In this document: positions 60,218 through 64,000 of the stretch, piece after piece | Layout of the letters: every line of letters begins with the position of its first letter | Numbering within the stretch: the first letter of the stretch is position 1 | Source: Draconibacterium mangrovi_A | GTDB taxonomy: Bacteria > Bacteroidota > Bacteroidia > Bacteroidales > Prolixibacteraceae | Assembly (NCBI RefSeq): GCF_037646455.1 | Contig: NZ_JBBIXN010000002.1 | Coordinates: 682,001-746,000 of the forward strand | Reading direction: 5' to 3' | Length of the DNA: 64,000 nucleotides | The notes under the pieces: generated by a model | The model's input: only the letters and a program-made list of their open reading frames with translations | Database searches by the model: none | What the model was told of the DNA's origin: nothing | Made by a program: the position numbers and the translations under genes

Positions 60218-60320
60218 TTTTTTTGGGGTACATCCGGCAATTCATATCTAATCTTTTAAAACATAATCTCTTCTGATTTATTCCGTAAATCGCTGATAAC
60301 AATCACGTTTTTATTCCAAC

Positions 60321-60345
60321 AATTTTCGGTTTTTTGCCGAAAATT
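60321..60345. promoter_or_regulatory. Inverted repeat just before the YitT gene
   Basis: Arms AATTTTCGG and CCGAAAATT with a T-rich 7-nt loop, ending 9 nt before the ATG at 60354. There is no T-run after it, so it may be a regulator site or a hairpin that affects the start. Confidence 0.35.
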
Positions 60346-60353
60346 CTAACGAT

Positions 60354-61277
60354 ATGGCATTCTTAACCAGAGACAGGATTTTCAGTAGGAAATGGCTGAT
60401 AGATTATGTTTTCATCGTCACCGGATCATTCATTCTGGCGGCTTCATTTGTGTTTTTTATAACGCCGCATAAAATTGTTCCGGGCGGTGTTTACGGTATC
60501 TCCATCGTTGTACACTACCTCAGCAAAGGAGTATTCTCGTTTTGGCCCGATGGCATTCCGATCGGTCTTTTTGCGCTTCTGCTGGATATTCCACTGATCA
60601 TTGCCGGAATCAAGATTCTGGGGCCCCGGTTTGGCGTGAAAACAATCACAGGATCGGTACTTACTGCAGTTTTTACTGACCTGCTGACCTGGGCACGTCA
60701 GGTACCTGCCGACGTACCTCTTGTAGAGGACGTGTTGCTCTCGTGTGTTTTTGCCGGAGCTCTTGCAGGATTTGGTCTGGGTTTGATCTTTAAATCGCGA
60801 GCAACTTCCGGCGGTTCGGATATCATCGCCATGATCATCGGAAAATATACGCACATGCAGATCGGTCGGCTGATCATTTACGTCGATTCCGTTATCGTTC
60901 TTTTTGGATTGCTGGCTTTCGGCGACTGGGCCATTCCACTGTACTCGTGGGTTGTTATTTACATCATTGGAAAAGTAATTGATATTACGCTCGAAGGAGC
61001 CGATTACAACAAAGCACTGTTTATCATTTCGAAAAAGCACGCCCTGATACGCGATAAAATTATTGGCGATCTCGATCGTGGAGGTACTTACCTTGCCGGT
61101 AAAGGAATGTTCACCAACGACGACAAGGAAATCATCTTTTCGGTAGTAAGCAGACGCGAAGTTGCGGTGTTGAAAGAGTACATACGAAACATCGATCCCG
61201 ACGCTTTTATTACGGTAATGGACACTAAAGAAATTTTAGGCGAAGGTTTTCAAAGCCTTAATACCAAAAACGACTAG
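60354..61277 (+). CDS. YitT-family membrane protein (DUF161 + DUF2179)
   Basis: A 307-aa protein: several membrane spans (VFIVTGSFILAASFVFFITP, then IVPGGVYGISIVVHY, IGLFALLLDIPLIIAG, ATSGGSDIIAMIIGKYTHM, IYSWVVIYIIGKVIDIT-like YSWVVIYIIGKVIDITLEGA) and a soluble C-terminal DUF2179 domain (RGGTYLAGKGMFTNDDKEII, FITVMDTKEILGEGF). YitT proteins are uncharacterised integral membrane proteins. Single gene. Confidence 0.88.
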   Translation: MAFLTRDRIFSRKWLIDYVFIVTGSFILAASFVFFITPHKIVPGGVYGISIVVHYLSKGVFSFWPDGIPIGLFALLLDIPLIIAGIKILGPRFGVKTITGSVLTAVFTDLLTWARQVPADVPLVEDVLLSCVFAGALAGFGLGLIFKSRATSGGSDIIAMIIGKYTHMQIGRLIIYVDSVIVLFGLLAFGDWAIPLYSWVVIYIIGKVIDITLEGADYNKALFIISKKHALIRDKIIGDLDRGGTYLAGKGMFTNDDKEIIFSVVSRREVAVLKEYIRNIDPDAFITVMDTKEILGEGFQSLNTKND

Positions 61278-61303
61278 CATAGATTTGCTTGCCAATTCTT
61301 GAA

Positions 61304-61333
61304 TTGCTGCTAAACAGAATCTTTCTATCTTTA
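61304..61333 (+). promoter_or_regulatory. Bacteroidota-type promoter of the solute symporter gene
   Basis: TTG (61304-61306), 19-nt spacer, TATCTTTA (61326-61333), one mismatch from TAnnTTTG, 30 nt before the ATG at 61363. Confidence 0.4.
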
Positions 61334-61362
61334 ATGAATTTCAACTAAAGCAGCACAAATTT

Positions 61363-62823
61363 ATGATCCTTGTTTTTATTGCCTACATTGTCATTCTCAT
61401 AGGAATTGTAAGCTACTCCGCACGTCGTTCAAAGACCAACAACGATTTTGTAATTGGCGGGAAAAAAATCTCCGGTTTTTCACTCGCTTTGTCCGAACGT
61501 GCCACAGGCGAATCGGCCTGGCTGCTTTTGGGACTGACCGGGCATGCCTACGCCGAAGGAATGGCGGCAATTTGGGTTGCATTAGGCTGTGTGAGCGGGA
61601 TCCTCTTTCTTTGGATATTTATGGCCGAGCCGCTGCAAAGACTCACTGAAAAAACAGGTGCACTAACAGTACCGGGTTTATTTTCGGCAAAATTCAGAGG
61701 CACACAGCGAAGTTTCGGTATTCTGTCGTCGTTCATCATTATTTTCTTTTTTGTATTGTACATCGCGGCCCAGTTCAGTGGTGCCGGTAAAATTTTCAAC
61801 GATACGTTTAAAATCGATCCGTTTTGGGGCATGGTGATTGGTTCGTCGCTGGTAACACTGTACACCATGCTCGGTGGTTTTATCACTGTGGTTGCCACCG
61901 ATGCCTTTCAGGCCGTACTCATGGTTGTAACCTGTGTTGTACTTCCCATAGTTGCCCTGGGCATTGCGGCTACCCACAACATCAATATTGCTGAAGCCAT
62001 AACACATGCCAGTTATTTGGTCCCTCTGAATATTGATACGGCAAAACAGGCCACCGGAGGTTTGCTTATTCTGAACGGATTAAGCTGGGCATTTGGTTAC
62101 ACCGGTCAACCACAATTGCTGACCCGAATGATGGCCATGCGCAACAAAAAAGAAACTCAGCAAAGTCGCTGGCTGGCCATCATCTGGACCCTACTGGCAT
62201 ATATTGGGGCATTTTTGATTGGAGTTGTAGGTTACAAACTGGTCCAGGCTGGCCTGTTAGGAGAAGCAGCTTCGAGTGTGGCGCAGGATTCAGAAGAGAT
62301 ATTGCCACTTATGGTCATGACTTTGTTAAATCCGATTTTGGCAGGAATACTGCTATCTGGTGCAGTTTCAGCAATGATGTCAACAGCTTCGTCACAATTG
62401 ATGGTTGTATCTTCGTCAATGACTGAAGACTTTTACCTCCATGTTACAACGCACAAAATCGAGGAGCGGAGAATGTTGTTTTTGAATAAAATCCTGACCC
62501 TCGCAGTTGGTGTTATCGGTTTTATACTGGCAATAACCATGGAAGACACAGTGTATGGACTGGTATCCTACGCCTGGAGCGGAATTGGAGCTTCATTCGG
62601 ACCCGCAATTATTTTGCTTCTGTTCTGGAAGAAATTGTCACGAACCGGGATTTTTGCCATCCTGATTACAGGAACCATCTCGGCCGTAGTATGGAAAACC
62701 TGGCTGGTGGATATCACAGGAGTTTCCGAACGATTGGCAAGTTATCTGCTGGCGTTTGCAATGGGTATTGTTTTTAGCCTTGTCTTTCCTGAACGGTCAA
62801 ACGATACTGCAAGTACGAAGTAA
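61363..62823 (+). CDS. Sodium:solute symporter (proline symporter PutP-like)
   Basis: A 486-aa SSS-family transporter with about 12-13 spans. The RRSKTNNDFVIGGKKISGFS start and ALSERATGESAWLLLGLTGH segment fit PutP, as do LYTMLGGFITVVATDAFQAV and AFGYTGQPQLLTRMMAMRN. Late spans include VSAMMSTASSQLMVVSSSMT (sodium-site Ser/Thr). Na+-driven uptake of proline or a similar solute is inferred from the family; the substrate is not shown by sequence alone. Confidence 0.85.
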   Translation: MILVFIAYIVILIGIVSYSARRSKTNNDFVIGGKKISGFSLALSERATGESAWLLLGLTGHAYAEGMAAIWVALGCVSGILFLWIFMAEPLQRLTEKTGALTVPGLFSAKFRGTQRSFGILSSFIIIFFFVLYIAAQFSGAGKIFNDTFKIDPFWGMVIGSSLVTLYTMLGGFITVVATDAFQAVLMVVTCVVLPIVALGIAATHNINIAEAITHASYLVPLNIDTAKQATGGLLILNGLSWAFGYTGQPQLLTRMMAMRNKKETQQSRWLAIIWTLLAYIGAFLIGVVGYKLVQAGLLGEAASSVAQDSEEILPLMVMTLLNPILAGILLSGAVSAMMSTASSQLMVVSSSMTEDFYLHVTTHKIEERRMLFLNKILTLAVGVIGFILAITMEDTVYGLVSYAWSGIGASFGPAIILLLFWKKLSRTGIFAILITGTISAVVWKTWLVDITGVSERLASYLLAFAMGIVFSLVFPERSNDTASTK

Positions 62824-62945
62824 GGCATCAGCCTATAACTGAGGTCACAATAGCAAAACAATTGTGCAAATTTTTAAGAATTTTAAAGGCTTGAATTCTT
62901 CTGTGCCTAAATATTCTATTATCTTCGTGAATTCTGGAAAAAACG

Positions 62946-63740
62946 ATGCTTTTTAAGGGAAAAACCATATGGGTAACAGGGGCAACTTCGGGCATTGGAA
63001 AAGCAATGGCCATCGAACTTTCGGAGGAAGCCGGACACCTGATTTTATCGGGTAGAAACGAAGAAGCGCTCAATGAAGTAAAAGCGACCTGTGAAGCCAA
63101 GAATTGCGAGGTGACCACTGTTCCATTCGACCTTGGTAACGAAAAATCTGTGGAAGCCGCCTACCAAACGGTAATAGCTAAAAATCTTCGAATTGATGCC
63201 TTGTACAGTTTGGGAGGGATCAGCCAAAGATCGCTGGTAAGTGAAACCCCAATGTTTGTAGATCGTAAATTATTCGAGGTAAATTACTTTGGTACCATCG
63301 CTTTGACCAAACTGGTTTTACCCGATATGATTAAAAATGGTGGTGGACAACTGGCTGCAACTTCCAGCCTGGTTGGAAAATTTGGATTTCCGTACCGTTC
63401 ATCGTATTCGGCATCGAAACACGCCTTGCATGGTTTTTTCGAGAGTTTGCTGGCCGAAAACAAATCAAACAACATTAAGGTTTCGATGATCATTCCCGGA
63501 TTTATAAATACCAACATTTCGGTAAATGCCGTTAATAAAGAAGGGAAAGCCCACGGAAAGCTAGATGATAACCAGGCAAAAGGAATGCCAGCTGACGTTT
63601 GTGCCCGTAAAATTTGTAATGGGCTAAAAAAAGAGAAAAAAGAGATTTTGGTTGGGAAAAAAGATAAAATAATGGTACATATCCGCAGGTTTATTCCTGC
63701 CTTGTACTACTACCTCGCTTCACGTGTTAAACCTATGTAA
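62946..63740 (+). CDS. Short-chain dehydrogenase/reductase (SDR)
   Basis: A 264-aa Rossmann-fold oxidoreductase. Cofactor motif TGATSGIGKAMA at the N-terminus (TGxxxGIG), the NNAG-equivalent at LYSLGGIS, and the active site with Ser in LAATSSLVGKFGFPYRSSYS, then YSASKHAL (Tyr-x-x-x-Lys). The C-terminal part (KKEILVGKKDKIMVHIRRFI) is typical of the classical SDR DHRS7-like group. Substrate unknown. Confidence 0.87.
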   Translation: MLFKGKTIWVTGATSGIGKAMAIELSEEAGHLILSGRNEEALNEVKATCEAKNCEVTTVPFDLGNEKSVEAAYQTVIAKNLRIDALYSLGGISQRSLVSETPMFVDRKLFEVNYFGTIALTKLVLPDMIKNGGGQLAATSSLVGKFGFPYRSSYSASKHALHGFFESLLAENKSNNIKVSMIIPGFINTNISVNAVNKEGKAHGKLDDNQAKGMPADVCARKICNGLKKEKKEILVGKKDKIMVHIRRFIPALYYYLASRVKPM

Positions 63741-63757
63741 TTCAACAAGAAAAAGGT

Positions 63758-64000
63758 ATGAAAGAGGAAATTAACGGAATACAACAATTGGGAGTTGGAG
63801 TGGAAAATGTTCACGAAGCCTGGAAATGGTATCGTCAACATTTTTCGATGGACATCAGGATGTTCGAAGAAGAAGCTACCGCCGAATTAATGTTGGCACA
63901 TACCGACGGTAAACCACGAAAACGTCATGCCGTTTTGGCACTGAATATGCAGGGTGGCGGCGGATTCGAGATCTGGCAACACACCGGGAAAAAACCAGTT
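63758..64000 (+). CDS. VOC-family protein (partial, N-terminus only)
   Basis: The gene runs off the right edge. The visible 81 codons start MKEEINGIQQLGVGVENVHE, then AWKWYRQHFSMDIRMFEEEA, and LALNMQGGGGFEIWQH. This is a vicinal oxygen chelate (glyoxalase/bleomycin resistance/dioxygenase-like) fold: the QLGVGVENV strand, AWKWYRxxF helix and a GFEIWQH metal-type Glu. Reaction not determinable. It lies 17 nt after the SDR gene, so probably one operon. Confidence 0.75.
   Translation, partial: MKEEINGIQQLGVGVENVHEAWKWYRQHFSMDIRMFEEEATAELMLAHTDGKPRKRHAVLALNMQGGGGFEIWQHTGKKPV

Noticed and set aside
60321..60345. Terminator after the TonB-like gene
   Set aside because: The stem lacks a T-run and lies nearer the start of the next gene than the end of the previous one.

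Overview
The window looks like a chromosome segment of a Bacteroidota member, probably a Bacteroidales/Marinilabiliales-type environmental bacterium (genus not determinable). The signs are a bamD-rpoZ-coaBC order, a bacterial serine palmitoyltransferase (sphingolipid synthesis), a type IX secretion (T9SS) C-terminal sorting domain, many exported proteins whose signal peptides end in a Q, and promoters of the TTTG-N19-TAnnTTTG type in place of the E. coli type. No rRNA, tRNA, CRISPR array, transposase or integrase was seen.

Layout. 0-3 kb: coaBC (cut by the left edge), rpoZ and bamD on the minus strand, then a divergent serine palmitoyltransferase. 3.2-4.4 kb: a secreted CE15-like glucuronoyl esterase. 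4.6-27.7 kb: a 16-gene, tightly packed minus-strand operon for an extracellular contractile injection system (eCIS; Afp/PVC-like). In transcription order it encodes a DUF4255 cap/terminator protein, an unrecognised 291-aa protein, the sheath, two tube proteins, a 54-aa DUF5908 protein, a LysM adaptor, a VgrG-like spike, a PAAR tip, a gp25-like baseplate protein, two large baseplate wedge proteins, a 1,423-aa PKD-containing protein, the tape-measure/chaperone-like protein, a DUF4157 protein fused to a calpain-like cysteine protease (likely payload) and the AAA+ ATPase. There is no capsid, terminase, portal, lysis or integration gene, so this is not a prophage.

28.1-36.7 kb: a plus-strand cluster divergent from the eCIS: two related type-1 periplasmic-binding-fold proteins on either side of a tail-collar (MdpB-like) protein, followed by a 1,868-aa multidomain Calx-beta/T9SS surface protein. 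The 468-bp region shared by the two transcription units holds three inverted repeats. This neighbour cluster is the least explained part of the window and may be functionally tied to the injection system.

37-64 kb: mostly housekeeping and envelope genes: PBP4-type DacB, fluoride channel CrcB with a DUF190 protein, enolase, two BamA-fold outer-membrane proteins, a trypsin-like PDZ protease, a small winged-helix-like protein, Fe-type superoxide dismutase, a PlsC-like acyltransferase, a B3/B4-domain protein, a GH20 hexosaminidase, a DUF4251 protein, SfsA, TsaD, TamB, NhaD, an ExbB-ExbD-TonB set, a YitT-family protein, a sodium:solute symporter, a short-chain dehydrogenase, and a VOC-family protein cut by the right edge.
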